Shown here in pieces: positions 6,720 to 13,657 of a stretch of 14,280 nucleotides of DNA. The stretch's first letter is position 1; every line of letters starts with the position of its first letter. The notes beneath the pieces were generated by a model that saw only the letters and a program-made list of their open reading frames with translations, did no database searches and had not been told where the DNA came from. The position numbers were made by a program, and so were the translations under genes. This DNA comes from Candidatus Gastranaerophilales bacterium (GTDB taxonomy: Bacteria; Cyanobacteriota; Vampirovibrionia; Gastranaerophilales; Gastranaerophilaceae), in contig CAJULH010000050.1 in the NCBI GenBank assembly GCA_910587175.1, positions 1 to 14,280 on the forward strand, given 5' to 3'.

Positions 6720-6792
6720 CAGCCAGATAGAGCAACTGGTTGCTTATCATATTTAAAAGCTTTCGCTTTTGTAGCAACTGAGCTACAGGCAT
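6720..6792. pseudogene. Rearranged tRNA-Arg-derived remnant
   Basis: On the minus strand 6790-6775 reads GCCTGTAGCTCAGTTG, matching the first bases of the neighbouring tRNA-Arg gene over GCCTGTAGCTCAG. On the plus strand 6720-6739 (CAGCCAGATAGAGCAACTGG) matches the D-arm to anticodon-stem part of the same tRNA at 17 of 20 bases, in the opposite orientation. Between them lie GTTGCT (6739-6744) and AGCAAC (6773-6778), which can pair, and the perfect hairpin AAAAGC-TTTC-GCTTTT (6755-6770). There is no anticodon arm or T-arm, so it cannot be a working tRNA. It looks like a duplicated and partly inverted tRNA piece. Confidence 0.6.
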
Positions 6793-6967
6793 ATATACCA
6801 AACCAGATTTCCCAAATCAGGAAACTCTGCCTCATAATCCGATATAACTTCGAACAATAAGTACAAAAATAATCTACCAGAAAAAGATTTGATGCGCAAG
6901 TGTTTAAATTAAAACTCACACAAAAACATTACATCATCCCTGGCATTATCCCAAAGCATATTGCATA

Positions 6968-7231
6968 CTATAGTCCAAAACTCATTAGAAGTCTGCAAAG
7001 CCCCTGTTGTATCAGGCTGAGTACCAAAAATGCCACAATTGGTGAAAAATCTATCATCCCGACAGGAGGAATAATTTTTCTAAAGGGTTCAAAGAAAATA
7101 TCCGTAAACTTTTTCAAAGAGCGAAAAGGTTCATTGAACCAATTAATATTTGGAAACCAGCTCAATAAAACCTTTATAAGCATCAAAAACATTATTAGAT
7201 TAAATAATTGATAAACGCCGTATGATATCAT
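6968..7231 (-). CDS. YggT family membrane protein
   Basis: A small integral membrane protein of 87 residues. YggT proteins (the Ycf19 group in cyanobacteria and plastids) have two hydrophobic helices and are tied to cell division, osmotic tolerance or membrane complex assembly, without a settled biochemical role. Helix one spans about 4-24 and ends in LLSWFPN; the loop holds the family's FxxPFRxIIPP pattern (residues about 45-56, FFEPFRKIIPP); helix two spans about 60-83 (IDFSPIVAFLVLSLIQ). I chose the ATG at 7231, 14 bases after the mtnP stop; a GTG at 7285 would overlap mtnP and add 18 polar residues not usual in the family. Neither start has a strong ribosome binding site. The gene is the last of the prepilin-mtnP-yggT series, and no clear terminator follows. 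Confidence 0.9.
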   Translation of the reverse strand: MISYGVYQLFNLIMFLMLIKVLLSWFPNINWFNEPFRSLKKFTDIFFEPFRKIIPPVGMIDFSPIVAFLVLSLIQQGLCRLLMSFGL

Positions 7232-7247
7232 ATTTATACCCGAAACT

Positions 7248-8042
7248 TTATACTCTGGATCTTTCAACGATACTATGACATTCACATTCTTCTTCTTTTA
7301 TATTTAAAATGATTTCATAGAGAAGCTTTTTCAAATGTTCAATATTATTTTTAAATACCTCCATAACAGCAGCATGGGATACGGGTTCCGTATCTGAAAC
7401 CAAGCCGGCATCATAGTCTGTTATCAGAGAAATATTCAAAGGACACATATCCATTTCTTTTACAAGATAGCTTTCAGGATACTGTGTCATATTTATAACT
7501 TCAAAGCCTTGTGCTGTAAAGAATTTACTTTCAGCCTTTGTGGCAAATCTGGGTCCGTTAATTACAACAACAGTACCTGTCTTATGAAAATTAAAGCCTA
7601 ATTTCTCACAAGATTCAATCGCCACCTGTCTTAATTTCGGACAATAAGGGTCTGCAGCACTAATGTGTGTCACCAAAGGTCCCTCAAGAAAAGTGTCTTT
7701 TCTTTTACCAAATGTCCAGTCCACAAATTGGTCACAAAAAACAATATCACCGGGCTTTATATGTTTTTGAAGAGAGCCTGCTGCACACGGACTTATCACT
7801 CTTTTGCAGCCAATTTGTTTCATTGCCCAAACATTTGCTCTGTAGTTTACATTTTCGGGAGTTATAGAGTGGTTTCTGCCATGCCTTGGCATGAAAGCAA
7901 CTTTCTTTCCTGCAACATCTCCGATTGTAATCTTATCGCTCGTATGTCCGTATGGTGTTTCAATGGTCACTTCCGTTGCATTTTCCAAAAATTCATAAAA
8001 ACCGGAACCACCAAAAACACCTATTGTAGCTAAATTTTTCAT
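7248..8042 (-). CDS. mtnP: S-methyl-5'-thioadenosine phosphorylase (purine nucleoside phosphorylase family 2)
   Basis: The enzyme splits 5'-methylthioadenosine with phosphate into adenine and methylthioribose-1-phosphate, clearing the by-product of polyamine synthesis and other S-adenosylmethionine reactions. The 264-residue protein shows the whole family pattern: GVFGGSGFYE at 8-17, TPYG at 29-32, PRHGR at 52-56 (phosphate binding), NYRAN at 66-70, NGPRFATKAES at 162-172, NMTQYPE at 184-190 (ribose side) and TDYDAG at 208-213. Asp at 209 and 211, instead of Asn, is the feature that favours 6-amino purines, so methylthioadenosine is a better substrate guess than inosine or guanosine. Length is close to the usual 245-285. 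The C-terminal tail, EEECECHS, is unusual, with two Cys and a His. The start lies 27 bases after the prepilin stop, with AAGGA upstream, so co-transcription is likely. Confidence 0.94.
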   Translation of the reverse strand: MKNLATIGVFGGSGFYEFLENATEVTIETPYGHTSDKITIGDVAGKKVAFMPRHGRNHSITPENVNYRANVWAMKQIGCKRVISPCAAGSLQKHIKPGDIVFCDQFVDWTFGKRKDTFLEGPLVTHISAADPYCPKLRQVAIESCEKLGFNFHKTGTVVVINGPRFATKAESKFFTAQGFEVINMTQYPESYLVKEMDMCPLNISLITDYDAGLVSDTEPVSHAAVMEVFKNNIEHLKKLLYEIILNIKEEECECHSIVERSRV

Positions 8043-8069
8043 TTATAAAATCTTTCCTTGCTGCCTGCC

Positions 8070-8834
8070 TTAATCTTCCTCAGGTGTCGGAACAGTTGTT
8101 GTAGTTCCTTCCTGAAGCCATTGTTTTGCTCTTGCGCCGGCAATTACTTTACCATCGCGTCTGATTCCAAATGCAAACGGCGCATCACCGTTTGGTCCGT
8201 CAACGTCCATACAGATTACAGCGTAGTATGACGGGATACTTGCATAAACACCTTCAAGATTTTTTACCTGATTATCTCCGGCTTTACCAGAAAAGCTTTC
8301 TTTAGGCAAAGACCAGTAAATGCCATCCTGGGTTTTTATGTTGACATCACTTTTATCAGCAGCAGGGAAACCTGCGCAAAGATTATCCAGCTGGCTTGGC
8401 TGAACATTACCGCTTGCATCGGGAGCAGTTGCAGTACCTGAAATATCAATAGTATCAAAGTTTACCGTATTTAAACCTGTGGTATTTTTAAAAGTTGTAC
8501 ACTGGTTATCTACACTGTTTAACATTTCTGAAAACTGGATGCAGAAGTATAATTCACCCTTATCATCGCCATCGGCTTTATAGGGATACTCTTCCCCTTC
8601 TTCCAATACTTTACCAAAATGCCCGCCGGTACCATGGTATGCATCAGAATTAACCATGCCGTCAATTGTTCTTTTCAAGGTATAATAACCTTTTTTGAAT
8701 TTTAATTTGTTTTCATCCGGCATGGAATTGAAAACGGTTGGCATTAAAACTGCTGCAATTACAGCCAAAACTGCAAGTACGATTAATAATTCTGCTAGTG
8801 TAAAACCTTTTTTACCTTCTTTATTTAATTTCAT
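8070..8834 (-). CDS. Type IV pilin / type II secretion-like prepilin
   Basis: A 254-residue surface or secretion-filament subunit. The leader MKLNKEGKKG is followed by FTLAELLIVLAVLAVIAAVL, a class III prepilin signal: cleavage after G10, Phe as first mature residue and Glu at mature position 5, then the N-terminal helix that anchors the subunit before assembly. The head domain is long and polar with four Cys (98, 112, 153, 208) that may form two disulfides. Near the C-terminus CMDVDGPNGDAPFAFGIRRDGKV (about 208-230) resembles the Asp-rich loop of GspG-type pseudopilins. I place the start at 8834, with GGAG nine bases upstream and inside the leader predicted by the promoter; an ATG at 8849 has no ribosome binding site. 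No pilus motor or peptidase gene is nearby, so pilus versus secretion pseudopilus is undecided. Confidence 0.92.
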   Translation of the reverse strand: MKLNKEGKKGFTLAELLIVLAVLAVIAAVLMPTVFNSMPDENKLKFKKGYYTLKRTIDGMVNSDAYHGTGGHFGKVLEEGEEYPYKADGDDKGELYFCIQFSEMLNSVDNQCTTFKNTTGLNTVNFDTIDISGTATAPDASGNVQPSQLDNLCAGFPAADKSDVNIKTQDGIYWSLPKESFSGKAGDNQVKNLEGVYASIPSYYAVICMDVDGPNGDAPFAFGIRRDGKVIAGARAKQWLQEGTTTTVPTPEED

Positions 8835-8866
8835 TGTAGAAAACTCCATACAAATTCTTTAAGCTA

Positions 8867-8895
8867 ATTATATTATAGTTTTTAAATGTTTGCAA
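8867..8895 (-). promoter_or_regulatory. Promoter of the prepilin-mtnP-yggT series
   Basis: On the minus strand TTGCAA (8895-8890) and TATAAT (8872-8867) are 17 bases apart. A start near 8860 gives a leader of about 26 bases to the ATG at 8834. A second overlapping TATAAT sits at 8877-8872 with a poorer spacing. Confidence 0.65.
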
Positions 8896-8910
8896 TTTGT
8901 TTGATTAAAA

Positions 8911-8948
8911 TATGCCGGCATCCATTCAAAACAGAGGATGCCGGCATA
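8911..8948 (-). terminator. Terminator of the sigma / LTXXQ operon
   Basis: A perfect 13-base inverted repeat, TATGCCGGCATCC (8911-8923) and GGATGCCGGCATA (8936-8948), with a 12-base loop, followed on the minus strand by TTTTAATC. It lies 31 bases after the LTXXQ gene. The T run is short, so termination may be incomplete. Confidence 0.8.
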
Positions 8949-8979
8949 AATTTAAGTAAAGTGTCTAAAAAGTGTGGTT

Positions 8980-9615
8980 CTAGAATTTCTTGGGTTCAGG
9001 TCTGTAGCGGTGATCTCCCACAGGCGGCTTGTGTCCGAAATTTTCCGGTCCCTGGGGTTTTCTGTGCTCCCTGAAATGCTTTCTGCCTTCTTCTTTTATT
9101 TGCTGGTATTTTAGCTTTTGTTCGGGTGTTAAAATTGCTTCAAATTCTTTTTCATTGTCCCTTCTTATCTGGCGCATCTGTTGGTCTATTTTTCCAATAT
9201 CATTACGCAATGTTTCCGCCTTTTTATCCTGTGCCTTAACACTCATTGAACTATTTGCTTCCAGATTGCGCATTTCCTGAAACTTTGCCCTTTTCTTTTC
9301 CATTAAAGGCTTCATTTTATTGTGTCCGTTCATTCTTATCTCTTTTGCTTTTGCAACCTGTTCATCTGTCAGCCCAAGGGTTTTATTAAATTCTTCCACC
9401 CTTTTTTCCATCATAGCCTTTCTTTCTTCGGGTGTAAGTTTTTTCATGCGGTTTTCTTTTGGTAAATTACAAGCTTCAGGAGGTTCCGGTTTTGCAACAT
9501 TTTGTGTAGCGGGGTTTGCAGTCTCGCCAACTTTGCATGGAACCGCATCAGCAGCGCAGAAACTACCCATTACAACCGTTGCAGCAAGCGCCAATGTTAA
9601 AAATTTTTTTCTCAT
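8980..9615 (-). CDS. Periplasmic LTXXQ (Spy/CpxP-like) protein
   Basis: A secreted helical protein of 211 residues. An N-terminal signal peptide (RKK, hydrophobic 5-19, then SFCAADA) is likely cut after A24. Three LTPEE/LTxEQ elements stand at 60-64, 82-86 and 162-166, the signature of the Spy/CpxP/ZraP group of periplasmic chaperones and stress or metal sensors. The rest is a highly charged helix-rich region with many Met, Lys and Glu, and the last 35 residues are Pro-, Arg- and His-rich (H180, H184, H195, H202), which could bind metal. The ATG at 9615 has AAAGGA nine bases upstream; the TTG at 9633 lacks support. It starts 27 bases after the sigma gene stop and so belongs to the same operon. 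Related three-gene sets (CnrYXH type) use a protein of this group as the sensor that frees sigma from the anti-sigma; that role here is inference. Confidence 0.85.
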   Translation of the reverse strand: MRKKFLTLALAATVVMGSFCAADAVPCKVGETANPATQNVAKPEPPEACNLPKENRMKKLTPEERKAMMEKRVEEFNKTLGLTDEQVAKAKEIRMNGHNKMKPLMEKKRAKFQEMRNLEANSSMSVKAQDKKAETLRNDIGKIDQQMRQIRRDNEKEFEAILTPEQKLKYQQIKEEGRKHFREHRKPQGPENFGHKPPVGDHRYRPEPKKF

Positions 9616-9642
9616 CCTAAAATTTCCTTTCAAAATTATTGT

Positions 9643-10146
9643 CTACATTAAATCTTTTAATATATAAGAGAGCTCTTTTTTTGCATTGTATATTCTGGAT
9701 TTTACCGTGCCCACCGGGCAATTTAATTTCTTTGCAATATTTTCATAGCTTATATTTTGAATTTCATATAAAATAACCACTTCTCTGTGCTTTTTATTTA
9801 AGGATTCTATTGCATTCAGTATTATTTTTTGTCTTTCTTTTTGAAGTAAACGTTCTTCAGGATTAGCTTTTTTATCTCTGGTATTCAAAAAGAGCATCTC
9901 ATCCCCCGGGAGGGTTTCATTTTTCTTTCTTGCACTTTTAAGATAATCTCTTGAAACGTTATATGTAATTGTTGTTATCCAGTTTGAAAATTTACCATTT
10001 TCTTTGTATTTATCACGGTTTTTAAAGGCTTTAAGATATACTTCCTGTTCTAAATCTTCACAAACATCAGTATTTTCCTTGGTTACAAGCCTTATTATAT
10101 TTTTTATTTTTTGCTTGTCTTTATTAAAAATTTCCCTAAAATTCAT
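9643..10146 (-). CDS. ECF-type RNA polymerase sigma factor
   Basis: A 167-residue sigma-70 family factor with only regions 2 and 4, the usual size for the extracytoplasmic-function class. Region 2 covers about 10-75, with DLEQEVYLKAFKNRDKY and FSNWITTITYNVSRDYLK (core binding and -10 recognition). Region 4 covers about 105-162, with LNKKHREVVILYEIQNIS and the helix-turn-helix YENIAKKLNCPVGTVKSRIYNAKKEL that reads the -35 box. It lies between the anti-sigma gene (51 bases upstream) and the LTXXQ gene (27 bases downstream). AGGAT before the ATG is somewhat distant, so translation may be modest. The likely task is to switch on envelope or metal-stress genes when released from the membrane-bound anti-sigma factor. 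Confidence 0.95.
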   Translation of the reverse strand: MNFREIFNKDKQKIKNIIRLVTKENTDVCEDLEQEVYLKAFKNRDKYKENGKFSNWITTITYNVSRDYLKSARKKNETLPGDEMLFLNTRDKKANPEERLLQKERQKIILNAIESLNKKHREVVILYEIQNISYENIAKKLNCPVGTVKSRIYNAKKELSYILKDLM

Positions 10147-10197
10147 CTTTTAGTTTTATCCTAAAATTGTCTTTGCCGCAGCTTTAATTATTAATAA

Positions 10198-10563
10198 TCA
10201 ATAATCCATATCCACCATAATAAATCCGTAATCATCCACAGGAAGCCCCATCTGTTCATATGTGTAATCGCTTCCTGAAATATAGGCTATGGTTTCATTT
10301 ACATAAGAATCCGGAGTTGCAAGCTGGATACTGAAAAAGGCAAGAAAAGTGATAAAAAATGTAGCAGCAGTGGCTAAAAGTTTTACCTGCAGCGCTTTTT
10401 TTCTTCTGTACACAAAAGAAACTTCCTTAACAAGATTTGAAACTTTTTTCATATTTTTATATTCTGCCATGCATTGCGGACAATTATTAATATGTTCTAA
10501 AAGCTCACTTTCATCCTCTTTTATAAAAAGTTCTTCAAATTTGGTGCATTTTTTTTCATCCAT
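10198..10563 (-). CDS. Membrane-anchored anti-sigma factor with zinc-finger motif
   Basis: A 121-residue protein. Residues 24-31 (HINNCPQC) give the HxxxCxxC motif of the zinc-containing anti-sigma domain, with upstream acidic helices (EELFIKEDESELLE) that would clasp the sigma factor in the cytoplasm. A single membrane helix spans about 58-80 (LLATAATFFITFLAFFSIQL), after the basic stretch YRRKK. About 40 residues (82-121) then reach the periplasm, rich in Tyr and Asp (DSY, SDYTYEQMG, DDYGF, DMDY), a possible signal-receiving tail. GAGG stands 11 bases before the ATG. It is the first gene of the operon, before its sigma partner, an order opposite to many sigma/anti-sigma pairs. Confidence 0.9.
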   Translation of the reverse strand: MDEKKCTKFEELFIKEDESELLEHINNCPQCMAEYKNMKKVSNLVKEVSFVYRRKKALQVKLLATAATFFITFLAFFSIQLATPDSYVNETIAYISGSDYTYEQMGLPVDDYGFIMVDMDY

Positions 10564-10611
10564 TTTTTAAATTGCCTCATTTTTATTTTTTTTATATCTT
10601 ACATTATCTAC

Positions 10612-10635
10612 AACGATTTAAAATTTAAATTGTTC
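10612..10635 (-). promoter_or_regulatory. Candidate ECF-sigma promoter of the sigma operon
   Basis: On the minus strand GAAC (10635-10632) and CGTT (10615-10612) are 16 bases apart, with an AT-only spacer. Many ECF factors recognise GAAC at -35 and CGTC/CGTA-like -10 boxes at 16-17 bases. It lies about 50 bases before the anti-sigma ATG. This would make the operon self-activating; the match is short and unproven. Confidence 0.35.
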
Positions 10636-10663
10636 ATTTTGCTAATATTACAATTGCGATAAA

Positions 10664-10851
10664 GCTTTTGTGTGTTGATTTTCACATCGTCAGCATAAGG
10701 GAATTAGAGATATTTAGCGAATGTATAAAGCGAGTGTGTTTGAGACATCGTGCCCTTAGCTTGGCACGATGTTGAGTTCGCGAGCAATAAAAGATGAGCT
10801 TAATAGCTCTATGAGTGTTGCAAGCCGGTGTGAAAATCAACACACAAAAGC
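10664..10851. mobile_element. MITE-like element with 23-base terminal inverted repeats
   Basis: The arms 10664-10686 (GCTTTTGTGTGTTG...) and 10829-10851 are perfect reverse complements over 23 bases. Inside lies a perfect 10-base stem ACATCGTGCC (10745-10754) / GGCACGATGT (10763-10772) with an 8-base loop, and a 5-base stem GAGCT/AGCTC (10796-10809). No protein is encoded. Size, inverted ends and internal hairpins fit a non-autonomous mobile repeat. The short flank words GCGAT (10656-10660) and ATCGC (10866-10870) continue the symmetry instead of showing a direct target duplication. A large structured RNA or attenuator is an alternative. It lies between the divergent sigma operon and the gene at 10994. 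Confidence 0.6.
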
Positions 10852-10946
10852 ATAAAAAACGTAAAATCGCATTTTTTACAATAGTTGTTAATTTTTGTAA
10901 CAATTTTATTATTTGAGGCAGTAAAATAACAAAAAATTTACCGGTT

Positions 10947-10975
10947 TTGACTTCATGTAGGTATAAAAGCATAAA
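10947..10975 (+). promoter_or_regulatory. Probable promoter of the 10994 gene
   Basis: TTGACT (10947-10952) and CATAAA (10970-10975) are 17 bases apart. The predicted transcription start near 10982 falls after the in-frame ATG at 10979 and supports the ATG at 10994. Confidence 0.5.
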
Positions 10976-10993
10976 TTAATGAAGGGATTTAAT

Positions 10994-11506
10994 ATGAGTA
11001 CTAACATGAATGCCGGTCAGCCACGTCTTTATACATTTGCAGAAATGGGCTACACTACACAAGCTCCGCAAGGCGGAACCCCGGGCGCAGCACAAACACC
11101 GGTGGCACCGGAAAGCCAGGAACCCCAAAAAGCTCCTAAAGGTGATACAGTAACAATCTTCGGCAAAGAAGTAAGTAAAAAGAAAGCCGGCATCGGCGCA
11201 GCAATAACAGCAGCTGCAGTTTTAGTACTTGCAACATTAGGTTTGGCTCATTCAGGAAAGAAAATAAACGGTGCAGATGCCAAATTCCTGCAAAACGTGA
11301 CAACGGGTCTTGGAAACGTTTGGCATAAAATTACATCCTTCCCTGGAAAAGTAGCAGACTTTTTCAGAAAAGAAGAAGTACTTGACGACTTTGAAGATGA
11401 TTTCTTTGATGATGATCTTGCTGGAGATATTGGCAGTGCCGCAGGAGATGTACTTGAAGGTCTTGGCGATGCAGCAGCAAGAGCCGCTTCCGAACTAGCT
11501 GAATAA
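10994..11506 (+). CDS. Small single-pass membrane protein, function unknown
   Basis: The 170-residue product starts at an ATG with AAGGG seven bases upstream; the ATG at 10979 has none. Residues 1-52 are polar and rich in Gln, Pro, Gly and Ala (unfolded-looking). One membrane helix lies at about 65-87 (AGIGAAITAAAVLVLATLGLAH), flanked by KKK and KK. Then come NVTTGLGNVWHKITSFPGKVADFFRK (101-126), probably amphipathic helices, a very acidic patch with eleven Asp/Glu (127-145), and an Ala/Gly-rich tail. There is no signal peptide. I do not recognise a family. The gene is transcribed alone, with its own promoter and terminator, and has a higher GC content and more alanine codons than its neighbours, suggesting strong expression or a different history. 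Confidence 0.8.
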   Translation: MSTNMNAGQPRLYTFAEMGYTTQAPQGGTPGAAQTPVAPESQEPQKAPKGDTVTIFGKEVSKKKAGIGAAITAAAVLVLATLGLAHSGKKINGADAKFLQNVTTGLGNVWHKITSFPGKVADFFRKEEVLDDFEDDFFDDDLAGDIGSAAGDVLEGLGDAAARAASELAE

Positions 11507-11524
11507 CAGATAAATTTAAATAAT

Positions 11525-11575
11525 AAAAACACCTGCCGGCTTTGCATAAAAAAGCATATATGGCAGGTGTTTTTT
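11525..11575 (+). terminator. Rho-independent terminator of the 10994 gene
   Basis: ACACCTGCC and GGCAGGTGT form a 9-base stem (extended by A-T pairs to about 13) and are followed by a run of T at 11570-11575. The 24-base loop contains a further small hairpin, TGC-ATAAAAAA-GCA. Confidence 0.88.
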
Positions 11576-11601
11576 CGTGCACGTTTTGTTTGATATTTTT
11601 G

Positions 11602-11610
11602 TGATATACT
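11602..11610 (+). promoter_or_regulatory. Extended -10 promoter of nadE
   Basis: TGATATACT forms an extended -10 element (TG, one base, then TATACT at 11605-11610) without a good -35 box. It leaves a leader of about 60 bases before the ATG at 11677. Confidence 0.45.
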
Positions 11611-11676
11611 TTCATTTGAAAACCGAAAAGGCTTTAAAAGGCAGCTTTTCCGGGCTTTAAAATAAAAGGCGGAACT

Positions 11677-13626
11677 ATGATTAATATCACAAAATTAATA
11701 AAACAGGAACTTGCAGAACAGGAATTTTGCCATAATGCACTCACTGACACTGTTTCAGACCTTACAAAAGAGGAAGCAATTAAAAAGATTAAACCGTTTT
11801 TATCCCCTGAAACTATCGTCCTTGCACAGGTAGACCCTATTGTTGGAGATGTTGAATATAACTTTAATAAAGCCAAAAAATATATAGAATGGGCAAATGA
11901 CCTGAAAGTAGGCGCTATTGCTTTTCCTGAGCTTTTTTTATTTGGGTATCCCGTCTTTGATATTATAGACCGCTACCCGAAATTGGTTGAAAAAAATATA
12001 GAATATCTTGAAAAATTAGCAAAATGTACGGGCAAAACAAAGGTGCTCATTGGTTTTTGCGAATTTAACCGTTTTTATATAGGAAAGAGATATTTTAACT
12101 CTGTTGCAGTCCTTTCAAACAAAAAAATTGAAACTATTATAAGAAAGACGCTACTACCCGTATACAGCGAATTTAACGACGCCAGATATTTCCAATCAGC
12201 TGAGTTTGACTCAAAAGAAAGAATTATAGAAATCGGTAAAAACCGCGTGGGAATTGTAATTTGCGAAGAAAACTGGGCAGATAAAGATTTCTTTGATCAT
12301 CCTGTTTACAGCTTTGACCCCGTAGATAAAATCATAGAAGAACAAAAACCTGATTTAATCATAAATTGTTCCTCTTCGCCGACCCGTGCCAAAAAAGAGC
12401 AGCTCCTTCATAATATGCTCTCTTTTGTAAGCAAAAAATACCAAACCCCGATTGCGTATGTGAACCAGGTGGGGGCAGTGGATAATATAACTTTTCAGGG
12501 CGCAAGCAGGCTTTATGACGCTGACGGAAAGATTTCGGCACGTGCAAAATCTTTTGAAGAGCAGTTTTTTATAGTGGAACCAAACCCAAAAGCGAAGAAT
12601 AGAGAAGAGATTAACCGCATTTTCCCCCTTCCTAACGGTTTAGAAAAAACTTTAAACTCTCAAAAGGCTTTCAGTCTTGATTATGAACCGGATTTAGAGC
12701 GTACATATCTTACTATCACTACATCCATCCGGGATTATTTCCACAAAAACGGTTTTAAAAGAGCAGTTTTAGGAGTTTCAGGAGGATTGGACTCATCTGT
12801 AAGCTGTGTTTTATTGGCTGATGCGCTTGGATGTGAAAACGTTTTTGCGGTTTCAATGCCATCCAGCATCACAAGCGATGAAAGCAAATCCGACGCTAAA
12901 GAATTATGTAGCCGCCTTGGCGTAAATTATACGGAAATCCCGATTTCGAAAATGTTCCACACCGCTAAAGACACACTTGATGAGGTATTTAAAAATGTCG
13001 AAACCAAGTGGCAGGACAGATATAAGGCGTCATTAACGCCGGATAACATCCAGGCACGCTCAAGAGCTATTATACTTTGGGGCATTTCAAACGAATTCCC
13101 GAAAACCATGCCGATTGCAACTTCCGATAAATCCGAGCTTTATATGGGCTATGCTACCATAAACGGCGATATGTCCGGTGGCTTTGCCCCGATTGCCGAC
13201 GTTACAAAGACAAAACTTTTCGCGCTTGCACGCTGGCTAAATAAAAACAGACAAAAAAGAAACGTTATCCCCGAGAATATTTTAAGCAAGCCGCCGGGTG
13301 CAGAGCTTGCCATAGACCCAAATACAGGCAAACCACTGCTTGCGGAAGATGCACTTATGCCTTATGAATTTTTGGATGAAGTTATCTGGAGGCTTGAAAA
13401 CCTGCACCAGTGCAAGGAAGATATGCTTTGCGAAACTTTTCTGTACGAAGCAAAGCACAACCTGCCAAAAGCCACTAAAATTGCCTGGTTGGATAAATTT
13501 TTCAAAAGAATGCAGACAGCACTTTTTAAATGGTCAATCATGCCGCCGGCACCAATTGTAGATGCCCGTTCCATCAATAAAACCGAATATAATCAACCTA
13601 TAACGTCAAAACTTAAATTTTATTAA
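11677..13626 (+). CDS. nadE: Glutamine-dependent NAD+ synthetase
   Basis: This cytoplasmic enzyme makes NAD+ from nicotinic acid adenine dinucleotide, ATP and glutamine, the last step of NAD synthesis. The N-terminal glutaminase domain (about 45-310) is a nitrilase fold with the triad E85 (FPELF), K157 (RKTLLP) and C196 (VICEENW), which frees ammonia. The C-terminal synthetase domain (about 335-649) has the ATP-pyrophosphatase loop SGGLDSS at 368-374, then PSSITSDESKSDAKEL, NIQARSR at 457-463 and GDMSGGFAPIADVTKTKLF (497-515). At 481-488 the sequence is ATSDKSEL where relatives usually have TGNKSE. The first 45 residues precede the usual beginning of the nitrilase domain and form an added helical segment; the start is supported by a GGCGGA ribosome binding site and lacks in-frame alternatives. 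Its 649 residues match the long two-domain type. It is a single-gene transcript converging with the XRE gene after 31 bases. Confidence 0.96.
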   Translation: MINITKLIKQELAEQEFCHNALTDTVSDLTKEEAIKKIKPFLSPETIVLAQVDPIVGDVEYNFNKAKKYIEWANDLKVGAIAFPELFLFGYPVFDIIDRYPKLVEKNIEYLEKLAKCTGKTKVLIGFCEFNRFYIGKRYFNSVAVLSNKKIETIIRKTLLPVYSEFNDARYFQSAEFDSKERIIEIGKNRVGIVICEENWADKDFFDHPVYSFDPVDKIIEEQKPDLIINCSSSPTRAKKEQLLHNMLSFVSKKYQTPIAYVNQVGAVDNITFQGASRLYDADGKISARAKSFEEQFFIVEPNPKAKNREEINRIFPLPNGLEKTLNSQKAFSLDYEPDLERTYLTITTSIRDYFHKNGFKRAVLGVSGGLDSSVSCVLLADALGCENVFAVSMPSSITSDESKSDAKELCSRLGVNYTEIPISKMFHTAKDTLDEVFKNVETKWQDRYKASLTPDNIQARSRAIILWGISNEFPKTMPIATSDKSELYMGYATINGDMSGGFAPIADVTKTKLFALARWLNKNRQKRNVIPENILSKPPGAELAIDPNTGKPLLAEDALMPYEFLDEVIWRLENLHQCKEDMLCETFLYEAKHNLPKATKIAWLDKFFKRMQTALFKWSIMPPAPIVDARSINKTEYNQPITSKLKFY

Positions 13627-13657
13627 ATAAAATTACAATAAACAATCAGGTGGTGTA

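Noticed and set aside
6604..6792. Attachment site pair of an integrated phage or island at tRNA-Arg
   Set aside because: Attachment sites usually repeat the 3' end of a tRNA; here only 5'-half pieces recur, one inverted, and no integrase gene is within the window.
6719..6919. Minus-strand frame of 66 codons across the tRNA-like remnant
   Set aside because: It reads through tRNA-derived bases and has no ribosome binding site.
7665..8033. Plus-strand frame of 122 codons opposite mtnP
   Set aside because: Shadow of a clearly recognised enzyme gene; the translation has no family features.
10682..10972. Minus-strand frame of 96 codons across the inverted-repeat element
   Set aside because: It is produced by the repeat and its flank, with no plausible start signal or protein features.
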